The notes: generated by a model from the sequence alone, not told the origin. Counted from the stretch's first letter, positions 25,724-34,922 are shown. The stretch: DNA of 64,000 nt from CAWIJK01 sp963836375 (GCA_963836375.1 CAWIJK010000002.1:1054001-1118000); one strand, 5' to 3'. A program made the numbers and translations.

Positions 25724-26536
25724 TCAGCTCCGCGAGGGGAACCGGGGCTCCCGGCGCTCCTGCAACGCGGCCAGCCCCTCCTTGGCGTCGGGGCCCAAGA
25801 ACCCGAGCATCTCGAGGGCCAGCGACTCTCCGAACACCGCGGCGGACTGGCGGAGCCACTGGTTGAGGACCCGTTTGGTCCACTGCTGGGCGGTGGCGCT
25901 CCCCGCGGCCAGGCGGTCAGCCACCGCCAGGGCCTCGTCGAGCACCCGGTCGTCGGGCACGCAGCGGGTCACCAGGCCGATCCGCTCGGCCTCGGGCCCA
26001 TCGACGAAGTCGGCGGTCAACAAGTAGTACTTGGCCTTGGCCAGGCCGCACAAGAGGGGCCACAACAGCGCGGCGTGGTCGCCGGCGGCCACGCCCAGCC
26101 GTGCGTGGCCGTCCGAGAAGCGGGCCGACTCGGCCGCGATGCTCACGTCGGCCAAGAGGGCCACCGCCAGGCCCGCCCCGACCGCCACCCCGTTGATCGC
26201 CGAGACGATCGGCTTGGTGCTGGCCACCATGGCCTCCACGATGGCCCCGGCGTCGCGCCACTGCTCGACCGTCGCCTCGAAGCTGAGCGTCATCCGCTCG
26301 ATCATCTCGAGGTCGCCCCCGGCGCTGAAGGCCCGGCCGGCGCCGGTGATCACCGAGACCCTGACCGTCGGGTCGGCGTCTACCGCCGGCCAGACCTCGG
26401 ACAGCTCGCGGTGCAACCGCTCGTTGGCCGCGTTGAGCACCTCGGGCCGGTCGATGGTGATCACGAGGACCCCGCCCCGGCGGCGCTCGAAGCGCAGGTG
26501 CTCGTAACGGTCGAACCCGACGACGGCGTCAGCCAT
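25724..26536 (-). CDS. enoyl-CoA hydratase/isomerase family protein
   Basis: 270-aa crotonase. The oxyanion-hole segments are AFSAGGDLEMIERM and INGVAVGAGLAVALLADVSI. One catalytic Glu position is replaced by the DG-rich SARFSDGHARLGVAAGD. It starts within the end of the methyltransferase gene (8-bp overlap), so the two are co-translated. Substrate is an enoyl-CoA or another acyl-CoA; exact reaction uncertain. Converges on the L,D-transpeptidase. Confidence 0.88.
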   Translation of the reverse strand: MADAVVGFDRYEHLRFERRRGGVLVITIDRPEVLNAANERLHRELSEVWPAVDADPTVRVSVITGAGRAFSAGGDLEMIERMTLSFEATVEQWRDAGAIVEAMVASTKPIVSAINGVAVGAGLAVALLADVSIAAESARFSDGHARLGVAAGDHAALLWPLLCGLAKAKYYLLTADFVDGPEAERIGLVTRCVPDDRVLDEALAVADRLAAGSATAQQWTKRVLNQWLRQSAAVFGESLALEMLGFLGPDAKEGLAALQERREPRFPSRS

Positions 26537-27578
26537 CTTCGCTCACTGCGGCCTCCATCGCCGAGTGCTCGATGAGCGGGTGCACGAGGCCGAGCTGGCG
26601 CAGGGACTTCTCGGGGCTCTTGGGCTCGGTGAGCGACGCCGGGGCCCCGGGCACCGTACAGACGTAGAGGTTCCAGAACCGACCCAACCCGGCCGGGGCG
26701 ATGTCGGCGTAGAGGCGGCGCTCGACGTCGACCCGGCGTTCGAGGCCGGCCTCGGCGAAGCGGGCCGACCACCACTCGAACGAGGCGATCGTGAGATGGC
26801 CCTCGAGCAACGCCCCCTCGGCGTCGACCGCCAGGTCCTCCCTCGGCACCGGGCCCTCGTAGTCCGGACCCAAGGAGCGGTAGTGCTCGAGGCGCTCGGG
26901 CCGGACCTTTCCGTCGAAGTGACCGTCTGGACCCGAGGTATTCGGCCCGAACGAGGGGATGGTGGCGACCAGGGCGCCCCCGCAGACCCGGGCCAGTTCG
27001 CGCAGCGCCCCGGGCACGTCGGCCGGCTCGAGGTGCTCGAGGATCTCGAGCGCGCTGACCAGGTCGAAGGCACCGTCGGCATAGGGCAGTCCCCGGGCCA
27101 GGTCGCCGAGGCGGACGAAGCCGAGGGCGCCCGGCGAGGCGTGCTCGACGGCGAAGGCGCTCACGTCCGAGCCGTTGGCGTCGATCCCGAGCTCGCGCAG
27201 GGCCTCGACCAGGTAGCCCCGGGCGCAGCCGACGTCGAGGGTCCGGCGCACGGTGAAGTTGCGCCACAACACGAAGGCGGCGATGTCGGCGTTGGACGAG
27301 ACCCGGTCGTAGCTGGCGTAGCCCGAGCGTCCCTCGCGGTCCCCCGACGGGTCGCGTCCCACCCCGAAGTAGGCGTCGCCGTAGATCGGGTGGTCGCGCC
27401 CGTCGCCCGGCGGGGAAGCCGAGCGGGCCTCGGCGACCACGGTGGCCACCCGAGCGGCCCGGGAGAGCTCCCGCCCGGCCCGGGCCATGGCCCGGCGCAT
27501 CGGGGGCGACGCGGTGGCCAGGCGCACCAGCCCGGCCCGACCCTTGTCGATCGCCGGCTCGAGCCTCGGGCTCACCAT
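26529..27578 (-). CDS. class I SAM-dependent methyltransferase
   Basis: 349 aa. Rossmann motif I is TLDVGCARGYLVEAL, motif II region GIDANGSDVSAFAVE, then FDLVSALEILEHLEPADVPG. A long N-terminal helical region precedes the domain. The C-terminal part (RFWNLYVCTVPG) is shared with methyltransferases of glycan or lipid clusters. First gene of a two-gene unit with the enoyl-CoA hydratase. Acceptor unknown. Confidence 0.85.
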   Translation of the reverse strand: MVSPRLEPAIDKGRAGLVRLATASPPMRRAMARAGRELSRAARVATVVAEARSASPPGDGRDHPIYGDAYFGVGRDPSGDREGRSGYASYDRVSSNADIAAFVLWRNFTVRRTLDVGCARGYLVEALRELGIDANGSDVSAFAVEHASPGALGFVRLGDLARGLPYADGAFDLVSALEILEHLEPADVPGALRELARVCGGALVATIPSFGPNTSGPDGHFDGKVRPERLEHYRSLGPDYEGPVPREDLAVDAEGALLEGHLTIASFEWWSARFAEAGLERRVDVERRLYADIAPAGLGRFWNLYVCTVPGAPASLTEPKSPEKSLRQLGLVHPLIEHSAMEAAVSEDG

Positions 27579-27654
27579 CTTGGGAGGTTACCGTCCTGGC
27601 CGACGAACCCCGCCGGCACCCGGGCCACCCCGGGGGCCTCCTAGGTTGGGCGCC

Positions 27655-28572
27655 GTGCTTACGAAGGTGCTCGGCGTCGTCGGCCGCATCCTGGTGGCGG
27701 CCGGGCTCCTTCTCTTGGCCTTCACCGCCTACCAGCTGTGGGGCACCGGCCTGGTCGAGGCCCACGACCAGTCGGTGCTCCGCTCAGAGCTCGCCCGCTC
27801 CTTGCCGCCGGGCGCCGTCGACCGGGCCGCCGGCCTGGCCGGCGCGCCGCCCACCTCGACGATCCCTCCGGCGGCGGCCCCCCCGCGGGCGGCGCCGGCC
27901 GTCGGGCGGCCCGTCGGCGTGCTCGACATCCCGAGGATCGGCCTCGACCAGGTGATCGTCGAGGGCGTCGACGCGCCCCAGCTGCGCACCGGCCCGGGCC
28001 ACTACCCCGGGACGCCGCTCCCCGGCCAGGCCGGCAACGCGGCCGTGGCCGGCCACCGCACGACCTACGCCCATCCCTTCTACGACCTCAACGAGCTCGG
28101 CCCGGGCGACCAGATCGTGATCACCACCCCCCAGGGCATCTTCGTCTACGCCGACCGCCAGTCCCTGGTCGTCGCCCCGACCGACGTCGGCGTGCTGGAC
28201 CCCACCGCCACCCCCCAGCTCACCCTCACCACCTGCAACCCGCGCTACAGCGCGGCCACCCGTCTGGTCGTCCACGCGGTGCTGGTGCGCTCGCTCCTGT
28301 TCGCCGACCACGGGCCGGCCGGCCCCGGGCGCACCGCGGCGGCCTCTGGGGCGGGCGGGGCGGACGGGCTGGCCGGGGCCAGCGGCGACGGGTCGTGGCC
28401 CGCGGCCGTGGCCTGGGGCCTGGGCACGGTGGCCCTCGGCCTGGCCGTCGTGGTCGTCGGGCGGCGGGCCCGCCACCCCTGGGTTGTCTACGTGCCCGGC
28501 GCCGGGTTGCTCCTCGTGGCGCTGTTCTTCTTCTTCGGCTCGCTGACCCCGCTCCTCCCGGCGAGCTTCTGA
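27655..28572 (+). CDS. class E sortase
   Basis: 305-aa membrane-anchored transpeptidase. The N-terminal TM helix is ILVAAGLLLLAFTAYQLWGT; the catalytic His is in AVAGHRTTYAHPF, the Cys in LTLTTCNPRYS and the Arg in TRLVV. Two C-terminal TM helices follow (AVAWGLGTVALGLAVVVVG; VVYVPGAGLLLVALFFFF), unusual for small sortases but seen in class E. GTG at 27655 was preferred to upstream starts, which lie in the methyltransferase promoter. It attaches proteins to peptidoglycan, probably at an LAxTG-type signal. Confidence 0.9.
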   Translation: MLTKVLGVVGRILVAAGLLLLAFTAYQLWGTGLVEAHDQSVLRSELARSLPPGAVDRAAGLAGAPPTSTIPPAAAPPRAAPAVGRPVGVLDIPRIGLDQVIVEGVDAPQLRTGPGHYPGTPLPGQAGNAAVAGHRTTYAHPFYDLNELGPGDQIVITTPQGIFVYADRQSLVVAPTDVGVLDPTATPQLTLTTCNPRYSAATRLVVHAVLVRSLLFADHGPAGPGRTAAASGAGGADGLAGASGDGSWPAAVAWGLGTVALGLAVVVVGRRARHPWVVYVPGAGLLLVALFFFFGSLTPLLPASF

Positions 28573-28737
28573 GGACCCGGCGCCCGAGCCCGGCCGGCCC
28601 GGTGACGCCGCACTCGGGCCCCACCGGCCAACGCCCCTGGTGGCACCGGGAACAAACCATGGTCAACCCGGTACCTAGCTTGTAGGCTTCGCCCCTGTCG
28701 GGCGCCCTCGGGCGCAGGGGGGAAAGGGTCGCCAGCG

Positions 28738-29730
28738 ATGAGTCAGGTCCAGTCGGGATCAGAAGCCGCCGCCGCCGCACTGGTGGGCTCGCTCGCCACC
28801 TTCTCCCTGGTCGACATCCTCGATCTCCTGGCCCGGACCAACCACACCGGCGAGCTGCAGGTGGTGGGACGGGGCATCGACCAACGGGTCTGGATGGACC
28901 AGGGCGACCTGGTGACCTCGGGCTCCAGTTCGGTCGACACGGTCTTGTTCGACCTCGCCTGCATCGAAGAGGGCTGGTTCTACTTCACCTCGGGCGAGCT
29001 CCCCCCCGAGGGCGGTTCGCGCAGCCCGGTGACCTCGGTGCTGGCCGGTGTCGGACCCCAGGTGGCCGAGTGGCGGGACCTGGTGGCCCGGCTCCCTTTC
29101 GACACGGTGGTGAAGATGTCGGCGTCCACCCCGGCGGCCGAGGTCCAGATCCGGGGCGACCAGTGGCAGCTGCTGAGCCTCGTCGGCGGGGGTCGCACCG
29201 TGCGCCAGGTGGTCGACGCCTCCCCGCTGCACCCCCTCGACACCCTGCGGACCCTGGGCGAGCTGCTGACCGCCCGGCTGATCACCGCCGACGAGCACGG
29301 CGGGAGCATGGGGCCCCCGATCGAGCCCGCCCCGGCCACCCCGCTCGTGATGACCCCTCCCTCGAGCGCTCCTGAGCCGGCGGTGAGCGAACCCACCGTC
29401 GCCGAGGCGGAGGCGGCCGGGGCCGGGGCCGAGGTCGAGGTCGAGGTCGAGATCGCCGAGGGGTCGGCCGGCACGCCCCTGCCCCCGTTCGTCCCCCCCT
29501 CGCCGTCCTCTGTCCCGCCGGCCCCCGAAGGCTGGGTGACGACCGAGTCCACCAACGGCGGCCCGGCCGCCGAGGACGAGGCCCCCGAGGCCACCTTGTG
29601 GTCGACCGGGACGGCCTCGGCCGGCGGCACGCCCATCATGCCCCCGCCGATCTCGGGCGACCCGTGGTCCTCGACCCTGTCGACCGAGACCGGCGACGAG
29701 GACGGCTCGAGCGCGCCCCACGGTGCGTGA
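28738..29730 (+). CDS. DUF4388 domain protein with acidic Pro-rich tail
   Basis: 330 aa. Residues ~15-100 form a DUF4388/PATAN-like domain (GSLATFSLVDILDLLARTNH, TGELQVVGRGIDQRVWMDQG), found in signalling proteins that respond to regulators. A second helical domain follows (LLSLVGGGRTVRQVVDASPL), then about 130 residues of low-complexity Ala/Glu/Pro. No membrane segment. Its stop overlaps the next gene by 8 bp. Likely a cytoplasmic signalling adaptor; partner unknown. Confidence 0.75.
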   Translation: MSQVQSGSEAAAAALVGSLATFSLVDILDLLARTNHTGELQVVGRGIDQRVWMDQGDLVTSGSSSVDTVLFDLACIEEGWFYFTSGELPPEGGSRSPVTSVLAGVGPQVAEWRDLVARLPFDTVVKMSASTPAAEVQIRGDQWQLLSLVGGGRTVRQVVDASPLHPLDTLRTLGELLTARLITADEHGGSMGPPIEPAPATPLVMTPPSSAPEPAVSEPTVAEAEAAGAGAEVEVEVEIAEGSAGTPLPPFVPPSPSSVPPAPEGWVTTESTNGGPAAEDEAPEATLWSTGTASAGGTPIMPPPISGDPWSSTLSTETGDEDGSSAPHGA

Positions 29731-30844
29731 GGGGCACGAGACCCCGTCGCTGGCCGACCAGTTCCGCTCCTTCAGCCGGGCGGCGGCCCGCGACGGCTCC
29801 CCGGTCTACGAGGCGATCTGCGCCGGCATCGCCGGGAACGACGAGCTCTTGGACCTGGCCGGGTCCTCGCCGGCCGACCAGCGCCGACCGAACCTGATCC
29901 TGGCCGCCGTCCACTACCTCCTCCTCGGTGGCGCCGGCGACGAGCTCGGCCGTCACTACGACACCGTGTGCGAGTTCCGCGGTCTCGGCCCACCGAGCGG
30001 CACCGAGGGGGCCCTCGTCGAGGAATTCGCCGAGTTCTGCCGGGCCCGGCGTGACGAGTTGACCAAGCTGCTGGCCACCCGGGCCACCCAGACCAACGAG
30101 ATCGGTCGGTGCACCGCCCTCCTGCCGGCCTTCGCCACCGTGGCGGCCGAGCACCCCGGGCGCCCGCTCGCCCTGGTCGACCTCGGGGCCTCGGCCGGGC
30201 TCAACCTCATCTTCGACCGCTACGCCTACGACTACGGGGGAGGCCGGCGGGCCGGCGAGGCAGGTTCGCCCGTCCACCTGACCTGCGAACTGCGGGGCCC
30301 GACGGTGCCCCCCCTGACGGTGGCCCCGGTGGCCGCCCGCGTGGGTCTGGACCGCCGGCCCCTCGACCCGGCCGACGAGGACGGGCGGCGTTGGCTCCTG
30401 GGCTGCCAGTGGCCGGGTCACCTGCCCCGCTTCCGGCGACTGCGCGACGCGCTGGCCGTGGCCGTCGCCGGGGCGGGACCGCCCCCGGTCAGCGCCGGGG
30501 ACATGGTCGAGGACCTGGGCTCGGTGACCGCCGCGATCCCCGGGTCGGCCCACCTCTGCCTCTTCCACTCCTGGGTGGCGGCCTACCTGGCCCCGGACCG
30601 CCAGCGGGCGCTCAGCGCCGCCGTCGAGGAGGTGGCGGCCCGGCGACCGGTGAGCTGGCTCTTCGCCGAGAGCCCGCCCGAGACGCCGGGCCTCTTGGTC
30701 CCGCCCCCGCCGGTCGGCGACGCTGAGCGCGGGGCCACGGCCCTGGTGCTGGTGCGGGCCGGCACCGGCCCGCTCGACGCCCGGCGACTGGCCGACATGC
30801 ACCACCACGGCGCATGGCTGCGCTGGTGGGGCCCCAGGGGCTGA
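29723..30844 (+). CDS. DUF2332 family protein
   Basis: 373-aa actinobacterial DUF2332 protein. Hallmarks are LADQFRSFSRAAARDGSPVY at the start, PNLILAAVHYLLL, TNEIGRCTALLPAF and LVDLGASAGLNLIFDRYAYD, which looks like a SAM-binding Rossmann motif. A methyltransferase-like fold is therefore suggested. GTG at 29723 overlaps the upstream gene, so the two are coupled. Biochemical role unknown. Confidence 0.88.
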   Translation: MREGHETPSLADQFRSFSRAAARDGSPVYEAICAGIAGNDELLDLAGSSPADQRRPNLILAAVHYLLLGGAGDELGRHYDTVCEFRGLGPPSGTEGALVEEFAEFCRARRDELTKLLATRATQTNEIGRCTALLPAFATVAAEHPGRPLALVDLGASAGLNLIFDRYAYDYGGGRRAGEAGSPVHLTCELRGPTVPPLTVAPVAARVGLDRRPLDPADEDGRRWLLGCQWPGHLPRFRRLRDALAVAVAGAGPPPVSAGDMVEDLGSVTAAIPGSAHLCLFHSWVAAYLAPDRQRALSAAVEEVAARRPVSWLFAESPPETPGLLVPPPPVGDAERGATALVLVRAGTGPLDARRLADMHHHGAWLRWWGPRG

Positions 30845-30846
30845 AG

Positions 30847-30877
30847 GCGCCCGCCGCCGGGCCCCGGTGGCGGGCGC
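30847..30877. terminator. bidirectional hairpin terminator
   Basis: Perfect 9-bp arms GCGCCCGCC (30847-30855) and GGCGGGCGC (30869-30877) in the 35-bp gap between convergent genes. Confidence 0.65.
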
Positions 30878-30879
30878 GC

Positions 30880-32286
30880 TCAGACCGAGGGGTCCTGGGC
30901 CGAGGGCCCCCAGGGGGCCTCGCGCCGGCCGGGGACGGCGATGCCGTCGTCGCCGACCATGGCCACCGTGCCCACCGAGCCCCGCCCGAACCGGGCCCGG
31001 ATGGCGTCGACCGCTGCGGTGACCTCCTGCCAGCTGGTCTGGAGCCCGGCCGCCTGGCGCTCGCGCCCGGCGGGGCGTGCCCCGGGCCGGTCGTCCGGCG
31101 CGCCCGGTGCCGGGCCAGGTGCGGGGGCGGACGACGCCGGGTCGCCGAGCTCGAAGGCCAGCTGGCGTGCGACCCCGTTGGCCACCAGACCCGACGCGCT
31201 CACCCCGAGCAGGCGCACCCCGTCTCCCAGGTCGACCGCATCGAGCAGGGCGCCGGCCACGGCCCCGAGGGCGGGGCCGGTGTCCATGGCGAACGGCAGG
31301 GTGTAGGCCCGGGTGATCATCGTAAAGTCCCCGTAGCGGACCTTGACCGAGATGGTGCGCGCCGCCAACTCGCTGTCGCGCAGGTGGGCCGCCACCGACT
31401 CGGCCATCCGCAGGACATGGCGCTGGAGCTCGGCCATCTCGGTGAGGTCCTGGCTGAATGTCTCCTCGTGGCCGATCGACTTGGCCGGGCGGTCGGGCAC
31501 CACGACACCGGGGTCCTCCCCCCGGGCCAGCGCGGCCAGGTGCAGCCCCTGGGCCCGGCCGAAGTGGCGCACCATGACCGCCTCGCCCACCGCGGCCAGC
31601 TCACCCACGCTCCGGATCCCAAGTTCGTGGAGCCGACGGGAGGTGGCCGGGCCCACCCCCCACAACGACTCCACCGCCAGGGGGTGCAAGAACGCCAGCT
31701 CGTCGGCGGCCCGGACCACGACCACCCCGGGCCCCGGACGGGTGCCCCGGCGGTTGGCGGTCGGCTTGGCCGCCCTCGAGGCCAACTTGGCCACCATCTT
31801 GGAACGCCCGACTCCCACCGAGCAGGCCAGCGACAGCCGTTCGTGCACCTGGCGCCGGATGTCGGCGGCGATGAGCTCGGGCGGGCCCAGCAGCCGACGG
31901 GCCCCGGTGACGTCCAAGAACGCCTCGTCGAGCCCGATCGGCTCGACCGTCGGGGTCACGTCGTGGAGGACGGCGTGGAACTGGCGGCTCATCTCCGAAT
32001 ACCGGCTGAAGTGCCCGTCGACGAAGACGGCGCCGGGACAGAGCTGGCGGGCCCGGACCGTCGGCATGGCCGAGCGGACCCCGAAGGCCCGGGCCTCGTA
32101 GGTGCACGACGCCACCACCCCCCGATTCCCGGTGCCGCCCACGATGACCGCCTTGCCGGCCAGGCTCGGGTCGTCGAGCACCTCGACGGCAGCGAAGAAG
32201 GCATCCATGTCGACGTGGAGGATGGACGGCGTGAGGCCGTCGTCGCCGCCCGAGGCGGCGCCGGCCGGGGGGTGCGGCTCAGCCAC
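30880..32286 (-). CDS. dinB: DNA polymerase IV (Y-family)
   Basis: 468-aa translesion polymerase. Catalytic motifs are ILHVDMDAFFAAVEVLDD and PIGLDEAFLDVTGARRLLGP; the thumb HhH is LWGVGPATSRRLHELGIRSV and the little finger contains SIGHEETFSQDL. GTG at 32286 was chosen because it overlaps the upstream gene stop by 8 bp and removes an antisense-like extension. The C-terminal ~90 residues are Ala/Pro-rich with a tail VGDDGIAVPGR. I see no LexA box directly upstream; if SOS-controlled it would be through an operon promoter. Confidence 0.92.
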   Translation of the reverse strand: MAEPHPPAGAASGGDDGLTPSILHVDMDAFFAAVEVLDDPSLAGKAVIVGGTGNRGVVASCTYEARAFGVRSAMPTVRARQLCPGAVFVDGHFSRYSEMSRQFHAVLHDVTPTVEPIGLDEAFLDVTGARRLLGPPELIAADIRRQVHERLSLACSVGVGRSKMVAKLASRAAKPTANRRGTRPGPGVVVVRAADELAFLHPLAVESLWGVGPATSRRLHELGIRSVGELAAVGEAVMVRHFGRAQGLHLAALARGEDPGVVVPDRPAKSIGHEETFSQDLTEMAELQRHVLRMAESVAAHLRDSELAARTISVKVRYGDFTMITRAYTLPFAMDTGPALGAVAGALLDAVDLGDGVRLLGVSASGLVANGVARQLAFELGDPASSAPAPGPAPGAPDDRPGARPAGRERQAAGLQTSWQEVTAAVDAIRARFGRGSVGTVAMVGDDGIAVPGRREAPWGPSAQDPSV

Positions 32287-32989
32287 CGAGCCGGAGCCGG
32301 CGGAAGCCTTCGGCGAAGGCGACACCGGCCCGCCGGCCCTCCTCTTCGGCCCGGAGGTGGACCGCCTCGCCCGCCCAGCCGTCACTGCTCTGGAACTGGC
32401 TCCGGTGGCACTCCACGGCCGCCGCCTTCACGGCGATCGTGTCCGAGACGTCCACCCAGACGTCGGGCTCGAGGGTTCCCGAGAGATAGGCGGTGGCGGC
32501 CTGATGGGGGGAGCCGGCCTCGGGAAAGTAGTGCGGCAATGCGGCCGCCGGGGCCAGTGCGTCCAGGAGCGCCCAGCCGGCCGTCCGGTGATCCCGATGG
32601 TTGAAGTAGTCCTGGCCGAAGAACACCGCGGTCGGGTCGTGCCCGAGGACCACGTCGGGCCGGGTCCGACGGATACGGGCCACGAGGACGCCGCGGAGCT
32701 CGGGGCCGTCGGTGAGCTCACCGTCGGTCAGACCCAGCACTTCGTGGGAGGCCAGCCCCACCAGCGCCGCCGCCTCGGCCAGTTCCCCCTGCCGGCGGCG
32801 GGCCAGCTCGGCCGGCTCGATGCCGGCATCGGCCGTGCCCCGGCCCCCGTCGGTGCAGACGACCAGGTGGACCTCGGCGCCGGCCTTGGCCCATCGCGCC
32901 AGCGTCCCGCCCGCCCCCACGTCGGCGTCGTCGGGGTGGGCGTAGACCGCCAGCACCACCGACGGCACCTCGGTCACCAGCTCGGGCAT
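32279..32989 (-). CDS. PIG-L/LmbE family deacetylase
   Basis: 236-aa zinc N-deacetylase. Motif AVYAHPDDADVGAGGTLARW carries the AHPDDxE-like zinc/base site, and the second ligand is in HRDHRTAGWALLDAL. Relatives include MshB, which deacetylates GlcNAc-inositol in mycothiol synthesis; this one is shorter, so another substrate is possible. The ATG at 32989 is preferred over 33010. Coupled to dinB by an 8-bp overlap and 21 bp after nrdR. Confidence 0.85.
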   Translation of the reverse strand: MPELVTEVPSVVLAVYAHPDDADVGAGGTLARWAKAGAEVHLVVCTDGGRGTADAGIEPAELARRRQGELAEAAALVGLASHEVLGLTDGELTDGPELRGVLVARIRRTRPDVVLGHDPTAVFFGQDYFNHRDHRTAGWALLDALAPAAALPHYFPEAGSPHQAATAYLSGTLEPDVWVDVSDTIAVKAAAVECHRSQFQSSDGWAGEAVHLRAEEEGRRAGVAFAEGFRRLRLGG

Positions 32990-33010
32990 GGCGCGGCCCC
33001 GGCCGGGCAC

Positions 33011-33478
33011 TCAGCGCCGGCGCTTGGGTTCGGTCGTCTTGAGGAGCCCCACCTCACGCTGGAAGTCCCCCAGGTCGTCGAAGCCCTTGTAGACGCTGGC
33101 GAAGCGGACGTAGGCAATCTCGTCGAGCGCCTTGAGCTGCTCGAGGACCGCCATGCCGACCTGCTCGGTCGTGGGCTCGGTCGACTCCATGCGCAACACC
33201 TCTTCGACCTGCTGGGCCAACTCGTGGAGGTCGTCATCGGAGACGGGGCGGTTCTTGCTGGCCGCCTGCACGCCGGCGATCACCTTGGCCCGGTCGAACG
33301 GCTCGCGTTGACCGGAGCGCTTCACAACCCATAGCGGTTGTTCCTCCACCCGTTCGAACGTGGTGAAACGTCTGCCACAGTCCAGACACTCGCGGCGCCG
33401 CCTGATGGCGACGCCCTCGTCGGCCAGTCGGGAGTCCACCACCCGATCGTCGTCGGCAGAGCACCAGGGGCAACGCAC
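33011..33478 (-). CDS. nrdR: transcriptional repressor NrdR
   Basis: 155-aa ATP/dATP-sensing repressor of ribonucleotide reductase genes. N-terminal zinc ribbon CPWCSADDDRVVDSR with ECLDCGRRFTTFE, then the ATP-cone (VKRSGQREPFDRAKVIAGVQ). GTG at 33478. Its place next to the LysM gene and lexA is the same order as in mycobacteria. Confidence 0.95.
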   Translation of the reverse strand: MRCPWCSADDDRVVDSRLADEGVAIRRRRECLDCGRRFTTFERVEEQPLWVVKRSGQREPFDRAKVIAGVQAASKNRPVSDDDLHELAQQVEEVLRMESTEPTTEQVGMAVLEQLKALDEIAYVRFASVYKGFDDLGDFQREVGLLKTTEPKRRR

Positions 33479-33521
33479 ACGCCGACGTTACCTGCGTTGC
33501 CTGGACGGCTCCCGGCGCCGT

Positions 33522-34064
33522 TTAGGGCAGGACCAACCGCTCCCCAACGAAGACACGGTTCGTCCCGAGCTCGGTCGCCAGCACCCCGGCCAGCGACCGG
33601 CCGGAGGGGCCGGGGCTGAACCGGGCGGCGATGGAGCTGAGCGAGTCCCCGGGCCGGACCACGTACACCGTGGCGTGGGCCCGCACCGGGGGGGCGACGG
33701 CGCCGGCCGGGACCCCGGTGCTGACCGGGCGCCCACCCAGCGCGCTCACCGGGGCGGCCAACGCCACCAGCAGCCCCACGACCAGCACACCGAGGGCGGC
33801 CCGCCGCCGTCGGAGGGCCTGAGACCGCCGCTGCGGCCGACGGGCCGCAGCGATACGGGCCGCCGGGTACGGGTCGGCCGGCGAGGCCGGTTCTCCCAGC
33901 GGTTCGACGTCCACCCAGTTCAGCGGCTTCTGTGTGGCCCGAGGCACCGGGTCGGCGACGGCCGCCGGGTGGGCCACAGCCTCGGCTGGCCCGACCAGCC
34001 TGAGCACCGGGCGGGGCCAGGGGCTCTCGAGGCACTCCTCGTCGCCCAGGGCGGCGATGGCCAT
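33522..34064 (-). CDS. LysM-domain membrane protein, putative SOS division inhibitor
   Basis: 180 aa. N-terminal cytoplasmic region, one TM helix (AALGVLVVGLLVALAAPVSA), then a C-terminal LysM domain (YVVRPGDSLSSIAARFSP). The position between nrdR and a divergent lexA matches Rv2719c/ChiZ and is analogous to yneA, SOS-induced proteins that delay division. The start ATG at 34064 has GGGAGG right upstream; an earlier ATG at 34124 lies inside an SOS box. Peptidoglycan binding is likely; hydrolase activity is not evident. Confidence 0.82.
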   Translation of the reverse strand: MAIAALGDEECLESPWPRPVLRLVGPAEAVAHPAAVADPVPRATQKPLNWVDVEPLGEPASPADPYPAARIAAARRPQRRSQALRRRRAALGVLVVGLLVALAAPVSALGGRPVSTGVPAGAVAPPVRAHATVYVVRPGDSLSSIAARFSPGPSGRSLAGVLATELGTNRVFVGERLVLP

Positions 34065-34117
34065 CAGCGGGCCTCCCGGCGCGGGCCAGCCGGGCCGTTC
34101 CGGCCGAAGTTCAGGTA

Positions 34118-34131
34118 CGAACATCCGTTCG
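34118..34131. promoter_or_regulatory. SOS (LexA) box 1
   Basis: CGAACATCCGTTCG, a perfect CGAAC-N4-GTTCG dyad, upstream of the LysM gene. Confidence 0.85.
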
Positions 34132-34151
34132 TCATAGGACTTATTCGAACA

Positions 34152-34165
34152 CGAACGGGTGTTCG
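34152..34165. promoter_or_regulatory. SOS (LexA) box 2
   Basis: CGAACGGGTGTTCG, perfect dyad in the lexA/LysM intergenic region. Confidence 0.88.
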
Positions 34166-34180
34166 TGTCAAGGGCCAACT

Positions 34181-34194
34181 CGAACAGGTGTTTG
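34181..34194. promoter_or_regulatory. SOS (LexA) box 3
   Basis: CGAACAGGTGTTTG, one mismatch from the dyad. Confidence 0.7.
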
Positions 34195-34226
34195 TAATCA
34201 CCGGCGCCGGGGGTTATCGTCGAAAG

Positions 34227-34240
34227 CAAACGGGTGTTCG
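34227..34240. promoter_or_regulatory. SOS (LexA) box 4
   Basis: CAAACGGGTGTTCG, one mismatch; 50 bp upstream of the lexA start. Confidence 0.75.
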
Positions 34241-34289
34241 CACCACCCCGGGGAGCCCGTCCCCGGGGAGACGACGGAGGGAGCCCACG

Positions 34290-34919
34290 GTGGCAGAGGT
34301 CCTGAGCGGCAAGCGACAGCAGATCCTGGACTTCATCGGCGAGTGCCTGCGCGAACGGGGCTACCCCCCCTCGGTTCGCGAAATCGGGGAGGCGGTCGGC
34401 CTCACCTCGTCGGCCACGGTGCACACACACCTGGCGGTCCTCCAGCGCGAGGGCTACCTCCAGCGGGACCCCACCAAACCCCGGGCCATCCAGGTCCGCT
34501 ATGACCCGTCGTCCAAGGCGGCCATGGCGGCCGGCCCCGTCCGTCACGTCCCGCTCATCGGTGACGTGGCCGCCGGCACCGGCGTGCTGGCCCACGAGAA
34601 CGTCGAGGAGCTCCTGCCCCTGCCCGAGCAGTTCACCGGGACCGGTTCGACCTTCATGTTGAGGGTGCGGGGGGACTCGATGATCGAGGCGGGGATCTTC
34701 GACGGCGACTTCGTGGTCGTCCGCCAACAGCCAGAGGCCGAACAGGGCGACGTCGTCGTCGCCGGCATCCCCGACGGTGAAGCGACCGTCAAGACCTTCG
34801 GCCGCAAACGGACCAAGGTGGTCCTGACCCCGGCCAACCCCACCCTCTCCCCCATGGAGTACGACCCGGCCGACGTGACCGTCTACGGCAAGGTCGTCAC
34901 CGTCCTGCGCCGGCTCTAA
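34290..34919 (+). CDS. lexA: LexA repressor
   Basis: 209-aa SOS repressor. N-terminal winged helix GYPPSVREIGEAVGLTSSAT; self-cleavage site at the Ala-Gly bond in VAAGTGVLA; catalytic Ser in RGDSMIEAGIFDGD and Lys in GEATVKTFGRK. GTG at 34290 follows GGAGGGAG. Divergent from the LysM gene with four LexA boxes between, so it represses itself and that gene until RecA filaments trigger cleavage. Confidence 0.97.
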   Translation: MAEVLSGKRQQILDFIGECLRERGYPPSVREIGEAVGLTSSATVHTHLAVLQREGYLQRDPTKPRAIQVRYDPSSKAAMAAGPVRHVPLIGDVAAGTGVLAHENVEELLPLPEQFTGTGSTFMLRVRGDSMIEAGIFDGDFVVVRQQPEAEQGDVVVAGIPDGEATVKTFGRKRTKVVLTPANPTLSPMEYDPADVTVYGKVVTVLRRL

Positions 34920-34922
34920 CCA

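Noticed and set aside
29389..29730. Secreted or membrane tail in the DUF4388 protein
   Set aside because: The tail is acidic, Ala/Pro-rich and lacks any hydrophobic helix or sorting signal, despite the nearby sortase.
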